Shown here in pieces: positions 21,640 through 32,869 of a stretch of 64,000 nt of DNA. Each line of letters begins with the position of its first letter. Within the stretch, counting starts at the first letter, position 1. The stretch is from positions 66,177,319 through 66,241,318 of the forward strand of contig CP136069.1 in NCBI GenBank assembly GCA_032622095.1, read 5' to 3'. The position numbers were made by a program, and so were the translations under genes. Below the pieces are notes generated by a model that did no database searches, had not been told where the DNA came from, and worked only from the letters and a program-made list of their open reading frames with translations. The DNA is from Siphonodentalium dalli (taxonomy: Eukaryota; Mollusca; Scaphopoda; Gadilida; Siphonodentaliidae).

Positions 21640-23250
21640 GTAGACTAAGATTTTGAGGACACCTGGTTATCATATCGCCATGAAAATATAGATGTTTTAA
21701 AGAAATGTAAAGGTGCTCCTCTGTTCTTGGTGCTATACAGGCTAATTATTCTCAGTTTAAAAATAAACATTGTCATATATCAGCTGCATGTGTCAGACAC
21801 AGAGCGAAATGTTAAGCTTTTTTTTATGTTAGGCTATGAGTATGTTCTCTAAAAAAAATTGAAAGAAATCACCTGCATCGTGCAGATATACCCATATAAA
21901 TATGCCAGTTGAGAAGATATAATTGTCCAAGTAACTTAATTTATCAATGATAGTACCCCTCCTCTCTCGATCCCTGAACCAAACGGCACCATCTGTGGGG
22001 TCTTCGACCCACATGATTTGATTCCTCTCATTGTATGAGTATGGTGGAAATTAGTGCTCAACATAATAAATTATTGTATCAGCTTTGGTGTCCCTCCCCA
22101 TTCATGGTTCTAACGGCGTCACTTTTGACTTATTTAAACAACGTCAATTAGACTCCTGGTATAATGTAGATGATTTGTTTCAATTTGGTAGAAACGGCGC
22201 TTGAAATATATATGGTTTGTTATCAATTTTGGTTCCCCTCTCCCCTCTGTGACCCGAGCGGCGCCACATAGTGGAGATTATTATGTATAAGATTGGTGGA
22301 AATCGACGACAAAACTATTTCATCATTTTGCTGCCTCTCCCCCTTTTCAGCTCCTCCCATCAACAGTTACTTCAGATGATTTTACCCCTCAACATTATCT
22401 TTAAGTTACCCCTTTGGTCCCTCGTTATATAGAACAGACAGGCAGACATTCGCAAACACAGGTACCAAAGGTGGCGTCTTTAACAGACACGACTTGATTC
22501 ATCGTATCATTGGAGAGGAACGCGTACATATGTGAATGTGGTGGAAATTGGCGCTAAACATATTTTTTTATCAGTTTTTGGTGACCCTCCCCTCCCTATC
22601 CCCGACTCAAGCGGTGCCACTTTTGACATAATTATTTAAACCAATCAATTAGATTTACTATGAAGATGAATAATATATAGATCACTGGTGGGAATCAGCG
22701 ACTAAAGAAATTCGTATCAAGTATCTCTCATCCAAATGGCACCAATTTGGCGTATTTAAACGACCAAATTCTTCTCCTCAGATTGTAGAAATCGGCGCAA
22801 AAATATTGTTTTAACAATATGTGTGTCCTTCTCCCACTCCATGCACCCCTGGCTCAAACTTTTGACATATTTAAATCACACAATTAGACTCCTGATATCA
22901 TGGAGATGATTATCTATACGTTTGGTGACAATAGGCGAATAAACAAATTGTTGTTAAATTTATTACCTCCCCATCTCTCATGCATTCAGCGCCAATTTGA
23001 CGTCTTTAAATCACACGATTAGATTCCTCGTATCATGGAGAAGAAGTTGTATCAATTTGGTGGAAATCGGGGCTAAAATATTGCTCTCAATCTTCAAGGG
23101 TGCCCCTCTCCCTTTCAGTCCACCCATAACTCGAATGACGTCACTCTTACCAGCGTTGCCCACCGTTAAATATAGACTACTAATATGGAGATGATTATTT
23201 ATAAGTTATGTATAAGACAGACAGACATTTGGCAATATAGATATAGATTT
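21640..23250. repeat. Degenerate tandem array, 100-150-bp spacing
   Basis: The block GGTGGAAATCGGCG-(A/C)-TAAA recurs in diverged form at about 22042, 22187, 22294, 22540, 22687, 22785, 22924 and 23059. It alternates with pyrimidine-rich CCCCTCCCC segments, GGCGCCACTTTTGACAT-like segments and ATTAGATTCCTCGTATCATG-like segments. Two places end in ACAGACAGACATT-type sequence (22437, 23205), which also occurs at 8170. No coding potential. This is the body of a dispersed, internally repetitive element; its class is not established. Confidence 0.75.
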
Positions 23251-23924
23251 TGTGAGGGTAAAGAGTTGTTGTTATGGTGCGACAGCATACATCGGTTATA
23301 ATGGATGCTTTTATTCCTTCATATTTATATGTCAGAGTTTTGGAGGCACGGACTCAGTATGAGTGTTCATTGCTTCATATTTGCTTAACTCAGTGAGCGT
23401 GAACAATGTGTCGATCGGAATGGTACACCGAGATGTCCCTCAAACCAAATCAAGCTTGAAAACCGGTCCCGATTTTCATCCATGCCGGGTGAGATTTTTT
23501 AACTTGTTAACTAGCCGGGATTATGCAGGCCAAACTTGCTATAGTATAATTATATTCCAGGTAGGCGTACACCCCGAAAATGGAACTAGACATTTTCTCG
23601 CGAAATGATGTTAAGTATAAACAAGGCGCGAACTTTGATAGCCCGACCAAAGGTGTACAATGTATATATAGCTTTTAACGTCAAGCCAGGGCCATTCTTG
23701 AGTTGACAGAATTTGTCAGCAGTTGATACCGTGGATGTTTTCAAAAGTTCCGAAGCCACTAACTGTGGTCAGTTGTGCCGATTTTACACATAAATTGTCG
23801 CCACAAACACTTTCTGAGTACCGTGTCGACATTTCCGAGTACATTGGAGGCTGACGGTACCTCCAGTTCACGATAACGATAACCAATTTGACGGAGTCAA
23901 AATAATGGATTGTGCTCACTTTTA
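23251..23924. other. No gene recognised
   Basis: Mixed-composition sequence with short frames only (for example 23363-23608), none with a motif. No repeat found. Confidence 0.4.
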
Positions 23925-24724
23925 TTGGTAATTACAGTAAACAAACCCATGGATGCACCATTTGAACAGTACAAGTCATGGTGCATTATCTTAGAAATAC
24001 AAAATGTGAACTGTATAGAGGTGTTAAAAAATATTTTTTTCGAACCCAAATCCATCAAAAACAAAATCAATTTATAAGAAATAAATATGGAAATGTGTAC
24101 TGTGAAGAATGATGAACAATAAAAATATATTCATATTTACCAAGCATTCTTTGAAAAAAATACCTAGAACCAGTATTTAACAAGTAATAGAATTACTTCC
24201 ATTACATGGCTAACTGGGAGCTGGCAGCAATTGGTTAACTATTGACAGTGGTGAGTTGATAAAATAATTTCTTAAGCTTCAATTTAGCACACCACCCTGT
24301 GTCCACTAAATAGGTCACCAATCATGGAATAATCCCTTATGGTCCAGTGGCCACAGGCTGTCACACAGGCTGATAACAATCCCAGCAACATTGGGCACAA
24401 GGTAACCCATAATCCACCCATCAAGTGTCATCTTCCAGACAGCATTACTGAGTAAGTAAATCTACCATTTGTAAACAAGTGGTTCTGAGAATATTTTTCA
24501 AAGAACGCTTGGTAAATATGAATATTTTTTCATCATTCTTCACAGTATTCAGTACACATTCCCATATTTGTTCTTAGATATGGACTTTGTGTTTGTTGGA
24601 TTTGGGTTCGAAAAAAAATATTTAAAAAACCTCTATAAAGTTCACATTTTGTTTCTAAGATAATCCATCATGAATTATACTCTTAAAATGGCACATCCAT
24701 TGGCTTGGTTACTGTGATTACTAA
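23925..24724. mobile_element. 800-bp element with ~250-bp terminal inverted repeats
   Basis: The left arm begins TTGGTAATTACAGTAA and the right arm ends TTACTGTGATTACTAA. The arms stay alignable for ~250 bp, sharing TTATCTTAGAAA, CAAAATGTGAACT, TTTCGAACCCAAATCC, AATGTGTACTG, TGAAGAATGATGA and ATTCATATTTACCAAGC. TA flanks both ends (23923-23924, 24725-24726), compatible with a Tc1/mariner-type MITE. TA is a weak target signal in AT-rich DNA, so the superfamily is an inference. No transposase frame in the ~300-bp middle. Confidence 0.75.
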
Positions 24725-24829
24725 TATAAATGAACAGAATTCGTTAGTTTTTCTTCATCAAATTTTGGGGGAAATGGGTGACAAAGTCCTTAATTCGGTC
24801 ACCATTTGTCGAGGGTGTGAAATTTGAAC

Positions 24830-25060
24830 GCCAGAATCTCCTTAGAACGAATTATGGAGATAACTAAATATAACTGGTGTGTATCGGCGACTATCACATT
24901 TTTTACCAATGGTAGTGCCCCTCCTCTCTCCAACCCTGGCCCAAACGGCAGCAATTTGGCGTTTTTAAATCACCCGATTAGATTCCTCGTATCACGGAAA
25001 AGAATGTGTACCAATTTGGTGGAAATCGGCTCCCCAGAGTCGTTATTTGGTGTGAATCCC
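24830..25060. repeat. Further copy of the 100-150-bp repeat family
   Basis: ATTATGGAGATAACTAAA, GTGTATCGGCGACTA, GCCCCTCCTCTCTCC, TTTTTAAATCACCCGATTAG, TCCTCGTATCACGG and GGTGGAAATCGGC occur in the same order as in 21640-23250. One and a half units. Confidence 0.7.
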
Positions 25061-25328
25061 GATTCAGAATCCAAAGCCGATTATGGGGGCGGGGCTAATT
25101 CCCGATTCTAGGTCAGATTTTGAAATCCACGTGGTCTCCGAAACTATGTTTAATGTTCTCCCAGCGTCAAACATGGCTCATGTATTTGACACAAGTATCA
25201 TTTGTATCTTATATTTATAAAGTTCACGTTTGTTGTGAAAGTCATGCTTTTCTTTTATGCGTATATACACGGCACATAATTTGCTGCCAATCCGACTTAA
25301 TCGCATCTTTTTTCAAGTTAAAGTGTGT

Positions 25329-25540
25329 TTATTGATGAGGGCAAGCATTTAATTCTAACAGCTCTAGGCCTCCTGAATCAAATTCCGAAGATGTTGTGAA
25401 GAACACACGAAACTTGTCAGTTGCACAGGGACATGGCGACAGGGGTTGGTTGTGTGTCTCGATCCACCCGAACTTTGGTACAATTTGCTTAACTGTGCAG
25501 TCATTTATACGTGAGGAAAAATCAGGATTCTTTTGACTAA
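25329..25540 (-). CDS. Candidate terminal exon of unknown gene
   Basis: On the minus strand the AG of TTATTTGGAACAG precedes base 25540. An open frame of ~70 codons then runs to a TAA at 25331-25329, and the stop is embedded in AATAAA (25333-25328). The encoded tail is rich in Cys and Pro (NDCTVKQIVPKFG, PLSPCPCATDKF, LLELNACPHQ) and has protein-like composition. No family is recognised. The entry phase is 1, like the F5/8C exons, but it lies between the two halves of that domain, so it cannot simply be part of that transcript. It could be chance. Confidence 0.25.
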
Positions 25541-25639
25541 CTGTTCCAAATAATGATACGTACAAGCCAGTAAACGCAACAAACAAACCCGATTTTAAAT
25601 AAATACATATACAAACTTATGACTAACTCGGGAGAGGGG

Positions 25640-26030
25640 GTGACCGGTGATCTGTATATGTGTTCAACTTGTTTTGGTAGTCATGTTGCTTTGCCATTAC
25701 TAATTATTTATTTTTTCAGTGTAATAACATATGGGAGAGGGGGTACCACTAACAACGACTATTATAAACGTGCTATTTGGTGTAGTTTACTTTCTTAAAG
25801 CTACCATAATATCAGTCATATGTGCATTTTTAGATTTTGTGTGTGTCCCTAGCAACCGTCACCCCCTGTAAGTAAGAAATATGGTAATTTGTCAGTCAGG
25901 TCAAAACTGACAACAATTATTTTCACCATAAACATGCTACATGACGTAGTTTAGTTTGTTAGAACTCACACATAATATCTGTCATATGCATTAATTCGAT
26001 GCCGGGTAGTTGCCAAGCAACCGTTGCTAA
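25640..26030. repeat. Diverged ~164-bp tandem duplication with CTAGCAACC/CCAAGCAACC motifs
   Basis: Segments ATAAACGTGCT...GTAGTTTA...CATAATATCAGTCATATG at 25764 and ATAAACATGCT...GTAGTTTA...CATAATATCTGTCATATG at 25928 align throughout. Each ends in a CTAGCAACC or GTTGCCAAGCAACC motif, the latter shaped like an RFX X-box palindrome. No coding potential. Confidence 0.6.
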
Positions 26031-29000
26031 GAAGAGCCTGTCGCGAATGTCGCCACATGTGAAAATGAGCAGTAGCGTATAAGGAACATATGTGCCAAGT
26101 TTCATGCTTTTATCACCTTTTCCACAGTTGTGGTGTTTTCCACAACAAGCGCTTGAACTAGCGGAAGAGCAAAATGTGACCAGAGTCATTTTAGGGGTAG
26201 GGTTGTGTTTTTACAAGTAGTAGCCACTTATCATAGGTATAGTCGCTAATTCCGCATATAATATGAAGGAGTGTGCAGTTTTTAAAACAAATTGCTCGCG
26301 CCTATGTAATGAGTAGCCCGAGAAATTTGACATCGAATACGACAGTTTGTCTGAAAAGATCGTCATTTTTTGGGGTCATTATGTTATTTTATATCTATAT
26401 CTGCGAAATTCATTCAAATACCCCCGTTGAATTAGTATCGCTGGTTCGCGAATTGTGTATTGAACAATATTGAGTACATTTGTTATATGTTTCGGCTGAA
26501 AAATTGTTATAGCATTCCATTATTCACATGAATGTGAAAAATATAAAAGTTTGTTTTTTTTATATGGAAAAAATGGTTTAACTCAGAAAGCTCAACTCGG
26601 ATTTTAGGGGACTTTTCGTGTCGCGTCCGCGATGATATGGCCTAAATATAAATTTTTTAAATCAGCTTTCCCCGATTTATTTCCTTACTTTTCCCCTTTC
26701 ACGTCTAATGTGCCTTGACTACATTAGACTCCCTATATCACATATACCATTTTTGAAGGAAGTTCTTTGTGTTCCAATATAATCTGTTCGGTGTCAAAAT
26801 TTTACCTTGGAAGCAATAACTAAGTGTTCCATATCTGGTTGCTTTCTCTTTTTGATTTCTGATCAATTTAGAGAGAGTTTTATGATTACTATATATACGT
26901 CTTTTGTATATCCTATTAAGGGTTGATACACACATGCATGTAATCTTTGTAATTATCGTGTATTTGGCGTTTTACATGGACCATACAGACAATGTAATAT
27001 GTGTCCAATGACAACCCAATTATTGCCGACGTGTTGACCGTACTGAGTTCTAGTTCAAATTAAGTCGGAATGTAGAGAAGACGCTATCTTGGACCGAGTC
27101 GCCAGGCCACTTAAAATAATTGTTCGTGGGATAACCCATATGGTGGACGTTCTATTTAAATAATTACCAGTCCTCTTTTGATATTTATAGCAGCGGTGGG
27201 TCAGGATTTCCCTGACTTGGGGCTATATATGATCCCCGACTTGGGGCTATATATGATCCCGAAAGCTTCCAGGCGGGGGTGGCTAACTCTGAGCTATTTA
27301 AGTAAAACATATTGTATTGTACCTTCTTTCCCAGGATTTGAAGCTTTCGAGACGCCAAACACGCATCATGGTCGAACATATTCTATATCAAGCCTGCATA
27401 ATTATTATGCCAGACGTGTCGCTTCTGGTGTTCGTGAATTAATAAATGCCAGTTATCGCACAGACTTGACTAATTTCCGTATCCGTAAGAGAAGACATGT
27501 TTTGGAATGGCCTTAAATGTCCTGACAGCAGACAGTTTGACTTCGCTTATCACTACTCACTTGTCTGGCCTGTTAACAATGAACCGCTCGCGCGCAGGTG
27601 ATTATTGTTGTCAATTATTGGTGTGGCCATGTCAAATTCATGTAATACATGTATTTTACATACAGAAATTACATGCATGTGTGTATCCACCCTAAATCGA
27701 TCATTGGTAGGGTGGCAGAGTCTTCAAGCATTCATGGAGTCTTATCCATTTCTTATGGCAAGAAAACACTGAAATTGATACTTAATTCTTGACATAGGTA
27801 ACGCTCATGAAGTGCTTTTTTTCATTGTGCAGTTTCGCTTTGACAAGCAATGACATTATGCAATACGACACGGCCATGGCGATTGCACTCCAATGAACAT
27901 GGTTATGAACATTACAGCTACTTGAAACAAAGAGCCGGCTCTGATTCGTATAATGGTCACCATGCTCCCATCTGATATGTTTTTAGTTCTCTCTATAGAT
28001 GCCTTATACACAACAAGCGTGTATTTCACACTTACGATTGTCTGGGAAGAATTATTATTATATAAATTATATTATATTACCAGATATTGGATATTGATGG
28101 GACTACTAATTTTGCATGGCATTCATGGATACTCAATCTCATGATCGCATTATTTATTCAAGTGTTCTAGTCATCATAATTATACACCTTTGGAAATGGC
28201 AACCATACTAGACCATATCGAGCACATATATGTCTACCGACATAGTGCGACCATCGGTCATTCTATTGCTAAACAAATATTCAACTTTCTTCACAAGTAA
28301 AAGCCATTGGAAAGTGTGAATGGTACATGTTATGCTGTTTGTAGAGGAACGGATCATTAAGCAGACCTTCTTCTGTCGCGCAATGACCATCGTCGTTTCA
28401 ATTAACCAATGAGAATACATCATGTAATCCTATGGGGGGGGGGTATTTACCCCACTTAGTGAGACCGGTGGAAAATCTTCAATAACTTTAAAAAACTGGG
28501 ATATATTACGTAACAAAATGACATGTGTGTATTGATTTCAGTTACACAAATTGGTAATTGAATAATTAGTGCTCATTACCTAGACTATATCTGTTTTTTT
28601 GGGTATATGTTTAAGCAATAGGATGACCCGATGGTCGCAATGTCAGTAGATGTTCATATATATGATGTCACTCCAAGTTGGATTTTATGTGATGTAAAAC
28701 TTAGCGCAACCTATAAGATATGTATATCTTGTAAAAATAAAAAATGAGAATGGAGATGCCCCTTGATATGTCGTGTATAAAATGTATACTTACACAGTTC
28801 TATCCAGCCCATAACATATAATTGAAACTGTGCCCAGAACAACATATTAATAATACAAAGTCATGGTTATTTCGACGTAAGTGGGGTATGTTATGTTGAG
28901 CTAACTGGTCGCCCTATGTCTGTAAAACATAGTTATATACATACATATTAGCTTAACACCAAATCAGTTTTACTTTAATGTTGTAGACTGACCCTATGCT

Positions 29001-29920
29001 ATTGGAACGTGCATACTTGGATGCCCATGCAGTGCAATATTCGTCGAATCAGTTAGAGTTCGTGATATACAAGATCACAAAACAACAGGTATGTCTTGGA
29101 TAGTAAACGTCCTTTGTGTTTGCCGTGTTGAATAATTCATTCAACGTGTTGTAATTAAACACTAAAAGTCCTCTTCCTGCTGGGTCGGTTAAAAGCGACA
29201 CTGGCCAGTCGATATAGGTGATTGTGAATATGTGGCAGTGAGGCTGTAGTAGCCTCTACTCCTATCGTTAAGGCTAAATACAACTGGATCAATGACAGGT
29301 GCATATAAACTTGTGTACCCGTCCCTTCCCACATCCGTGGTAATTTGATGGAAATCGGCGACAAAATGTTTTATAGACCCACTTGCATGGCATGTCTTGT
29401 TCACTTTATAACCGCAGTCATTTTTCTATACGCTGACACTTGTACTCGAAGAAATCTTTATTTTATTTTAGGGGTAGGAGTTGTCTTCCCTGAAAAATCT
29501 GCTTTGGGACACATTCTGAAGCGGGCATCAAGCAAAATCGGATGCGTCATATAATGACCTTTAATTTGATATATAAAAACCTTTGTTGGAGGGGGGTGCA
29601 GCCAACTTCTAAACTAGAGGCGTTATGAGAATTGGCCCACGGACTAATGCTATATTCGATATACACAAACAAATAGATACAATTGTGCAGTATATATTAT
29701 GTGCTACATTAATTGTACATATGCATATGAAATGTATACTTACACAGTTTCTATGTATATATGCAAACTTATGTTGTTGTTTTTTATATTTGAAGATATA
29801 ATGTAGAGAAGAGTATATGCTTTCGTGTGGCAGAACAAGCCAATCTCATATGGTCGTTTGTCAGTTGGTTGACGTAAGTGTATAGGGTAAATCGTTACTG
29901 CTTGAGGTTGGCATTAGACA
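26031..29920. other. No gene recognised; minor repeats
   Basis: AT-rich with short frames only. It contains a G11 run at 28433-28443 and a single GGTGGTAATTTGATGGAAAT fragment of the 100-150-bp family near 29335. The frame at 27178-27516 crosses a tandem duplication and has no recognisable motif. Confidence 0.4.
27212..27257. repeat. Short tandem duplication (about 23 bp x 2)
   Basis: GACTTGGGGCTATATATGAT occurs twice back to back, separated by CCCC/CC differences. Confidence 0.9.
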
Positions 29921-30455
29921 CTAAGTTCTTTCGTTGCTCGAATGCGGTATATATATATACCTTATAATATTCTGCGTGATGTCGTGATCGAATGAACGGA
30001 AGATAATGTTAAGGAAATATTCTTCAGTTACGTTATTGCAGTCAATGCTACTAATATTCGCGATGCTTTCAAATAATTCTCGTCTTAACGTTCGATATGT
30101 TGGGCAATGTAAGATGAAGTGTGCTTCATCCTCTGTTTCTGCATCGCACGTCGGGCATTTTCGAAGATTTCTGGCAGGCGCTTTGCCATTGACGTCACGT
30201 TTATGCCTATCAGTTTCTATGGACAATGAGTGAGCGCTTATCCTGAGCCGGGTAAGCGCCATTAGCTCATCTGTGGTATTTGGGGAGAGAAGATAGTTCT
30301 CAAACTTAAACTCACGCTTGAATTTCCGATAGAAATCAAGTTTTCCATCGGTTTCAAGTCTGGATGACCACCACTGACGGTACATTGTCTCTAGTTTTGT
30401 CTTTATTGAATAGACTAGAGATGCATATATGAGTGTGTTAGTTACTGGCCGGAAT
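29921..30455 (-). pseudogene. C-terminal fragment of a non-LTR retrotransposon polymerase
   Basis: An open frame on the minus strand. It runs in frame upstream of its first Met to about 30455 (LIYASLVYSIKTKLET before MYRQWW). It carries LTRLRISAHSLSIETDRH and a Cys/His cluster C-P-x-C-x8-D-E-A-H-F-x3-C-P (KCPTCDAETEDEAHFILHCP). This tail is typical of the region after the RT domain in animal CR1/RTE-type polymerases. No RT catalytic motifs remain, so the copy is severely 5'-truncated. The sequence differs from both other retroelements in the window, so it is a third family. Confidence 0.8.
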
Positions 30456-30589
30456 CTGTAGTTTAAACATGCAGGGCGGTATTTCCTTCACAAGTGACAG
30501 CGTCTTAATACTAATTATGTCCATCATTCATGATGATGGTTGCTGAATAGTGCAACCTATAATATAGCCTTGGCGTACCACATTACAGT

Positions 30590-30712
30590 ACGTAAATATT
30601 TGTTGTATTGTCTATGTGAAATGTTCATGTATATGTTTCATTTGTGTTTTATGTTAACCTTCAATGTTGAAGTTGTGACAATAAAATCTTATCTTATCTT
30701 ATCTTATAATTA
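30590..30712 (+). repeat. Non-LTR 3' end with (TTATC)n tail
   Basis: GTTGTGACAATAAAATCTTA is followed by TCTTATCTTATCTTAT (30687-30708). A polyadenylation signal followed by a pentamer microsatellite is the usual 3' end of CR1/L2-like elements. The orientation is opposite to the RT fragment at 29921-30455, so it belongs to another insertion. Confidence 0.6.
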
Positions 30713-31601
30713 ATAAATCCAAGCTACTCGCCCTGCATAACTGCCAGGACGAGATACCATATCCATAGTAGTGACCTCATGGCGGATTAACGAGCAATGT
30801 GTTTTACTAACTTAGCTATCGGGGATCGAGGTCGGTATCGGATAGCAGGCTTAATATTACTAATATCTATATTTTGTCATATTACACACTCACCAATTAG
30901 TTAGAATAATATCGAACGTGGGACATTTCTGCTCAAATGTGGTGTGTATCTATAAATGACAAAACTGTTAAATAGCTCGTGTGCAATTACCTTTCTGCTA
31001 TATATTTTGGAATAACGCATAGTAAAATAATAAGTACATGCAAAATGTAGCATGCACTGAAGAAGATAAGTTATTCAATATGACTAACATTTGATAGTCA
31101 AAAGTTTGTACCCAGGATGACTAACTTAGCTTAGCAAAATGACTAAGACAGATAACCACATATAGACAATAGTTAGCTGTTCTGTGTAGCTTACGGTTTT
31201 TCGCCTTGAGTGATTGAGGAGGAATATTTTTATGAGACGCTAACCGAGTGAAAATAATCCTTTCAACTCACAAGAGGAAAAAACATGTAAGCTGCCCAGA
31301 ACAGTTAACTGACGTTTATTATATTTTCGATGTCATTTTCTTACGGCCCAGACTACAATGAAAAACACACGGTTACTAAATACGTTCTTAAATTTTAAAC
31401 ATCACCCGCCATTTATTTTATAATAACGCACAATGATACTGCTGAGAGTAGGATAACATCTTGAGTGCGGATTCGATTTATATTTTGACGGAAATGTTTA
31501 TGAAAATATAAGATATATTATTCAGAATCAGACCGAGTTGAAAGCAGGACAGGCATTCAATCAGTCTAATGCTCACTATCGTTCGGTTGTTCAAATATGC
31601 T
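30713..31601. other. No gene recognised
   Basis: AT-rich, short frames only, no repeat structure noticed. Confidence 0.4.
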
Positions 31602-31609
31602 CTCACGAG

Positions 31610-32144
31610 CAGGGTCCACGTTGGACCCAAATTTACTTTTGCCAAATTATTTACCAAATAAAAATATTTTGTTTGCCAAATTCTATTAGAATTTGCCAAA
31701 TGTTATCCCTGATACTATCATTTTCTGCAACCTTGATTGGATCTTATGTATCGGCACTCGCGGTTTGAACGACGTTTGATATCGATAGGAAAGCATTTAT
31801 TTAATAATTATACTCGTATCTCTATTGTGGTTTATCATACAACAATAAATCAATCACCGAACAATAATATGATAGAAGGGTTGCTTCATTAGAAGGGCGC
31901 ATCACATTGCAAGAGGATTAGCTATGTAAACACCGCCACCACCACCATACAAAATACGGGTAATCCCTCCACCCATCAATAAGAGTTTCCTGAAATGAAT
32001 GGTATTGATTGATTAATATTTTTTCAACTTTCTTTAGGAATTAAAAAGTGACTTGCCAAAACTTTTGCCAAACGAAAATATTGTTTGCCAAATGTGAATA
32101 ATTTTTGCCATTGGCAAATTTGGCAACTGGCAGCCCGAACCCTG
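31610..32144. mobile_element. hAT-type MITE, 535 bp
   Basis: Ends CAGGGTCCACGTTGG (31610) and, reverse-complemented, CAGGGTTCGGGCTG (ending 32144). Flanks CTCACGAG (31602-31609) and TTCACGAG (32145-32152) are an 8-bp target duplication with one mismatch. Both ends carry several TTTGCCAAA motifs in the subterminal ~100 bp (31630-31700, 32045-32125), probable transposase-binding repeats. No coding sequence; a different family from the 2.3-kb hAT element. Confidence 0.8.
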
Positions 32145-32462
32145 TTCACGAGAATCGAATGCTGACGGGAGCAGCGCTGGTGTAGCAGTAAAGAAGTGCC
32201 AAAATGTGTGACTTTATGGCACACATTGGCGCTTGTGTCTGCGCTCGCCAAAACATGAGATAATATCGCATGTTTTGGTGCACCGAAAGCGCCAGATATG
32301 CCAAAATGTGCGACTAATGGCGCATGTTTTGTCGCTTTCGATGCGCCATTGGGAAGTGGCCATAATAGTATTCCATAATATATGCAGTACTAGATAGCTA
32401 CAACTGTTAAATTTTAACTGCAATTTTGCGAAATATCTCTAATAGGCCAATTAAGTAAGTCG

Positions 32463-32510
32463 CTCTTCAAAAGCTTTCGGCCTTAGGCCTTCCTCAGTTG
32501 ATATTATTCA
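32463..32510 (-). other. Hammerhead-like core motif (tentative)
   Basis: The minus strand reads CTGAGGA, then a self-complementary GGCC-TAA-GGCC, then GAAA (within 32475-32496). This is the order of the conserved hammerhead core CUGANGA / stem II / GAAA, and GCTTTTGAAGAGC follows as a possible stem III. An obvious U-H cleavage dinucleotide directly after stem III is missing, so activity is doubtful. Penelope-like elements are known to carry such motifs; no Penelope coding sequence was found nearby. Confidence 0.25.
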
Positions 32511-32635
32511 GACAAAATCACATGATGGCAATCAGATACACATACAAATAACAATGGCGGATATTATCGCTAGTAGAATCGCAACTTGTTGCTAACTTCT
32601 GTGATTTTGCGACACCTCTCTAACGTTATACTCAC

Positions 32636-32869
32636 GACAACAGTCTCCGCGGTTTATAACCAATCCACCATCGATGCGATAAACGTCTTCAAGGTCAACG
32701 ACAAGCCAGGGGTCAGCTTCGACGTTTGTGCCCGTGCAGCCATACGGATAACGGGCGAAGGTTGTATCCTTGTTGCCGTCAGTAGCATGCTCTGCTACTG
32801 CCCGAGGACTATCGTTCCACGTCGAAGTCTGCCAAGCCGGCTTGAACAGCGCGATGTTGCAACTGCTTG
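32636..32869 (-). CDS. F5/8-type-C (fucolectin-like) domain, N-terminal-half exon
   Basis: Read on the minus strand, the exon begins after TGCATTTCCAG and encodes 77 codons: SSCNIALFKPAWQTSTW, AVAEHATDGN, CTGTNVEADPWLVVDL, then INRGDCC. It then splits a codon at TTGTC/GTGAGT. The blocks NIAL.KPA.Q.ST, A.DGN, PW..VDL and INRGDCC are the successive hallmarks of the fucolectin-type F5/8C fold, a Ca-dependent sugar-binding module. Both ends are phase 1. The second half of the fold (ERLSNF onward) is absent here but present, in matching phase, at 15088-15330 and 5192-5434 on the same strand. The gene is therefore split by a very long, transposon-filled intron, or exon 2 nearby was lost. The signal-peptide exon was not found. 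Confidence 0.85.
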
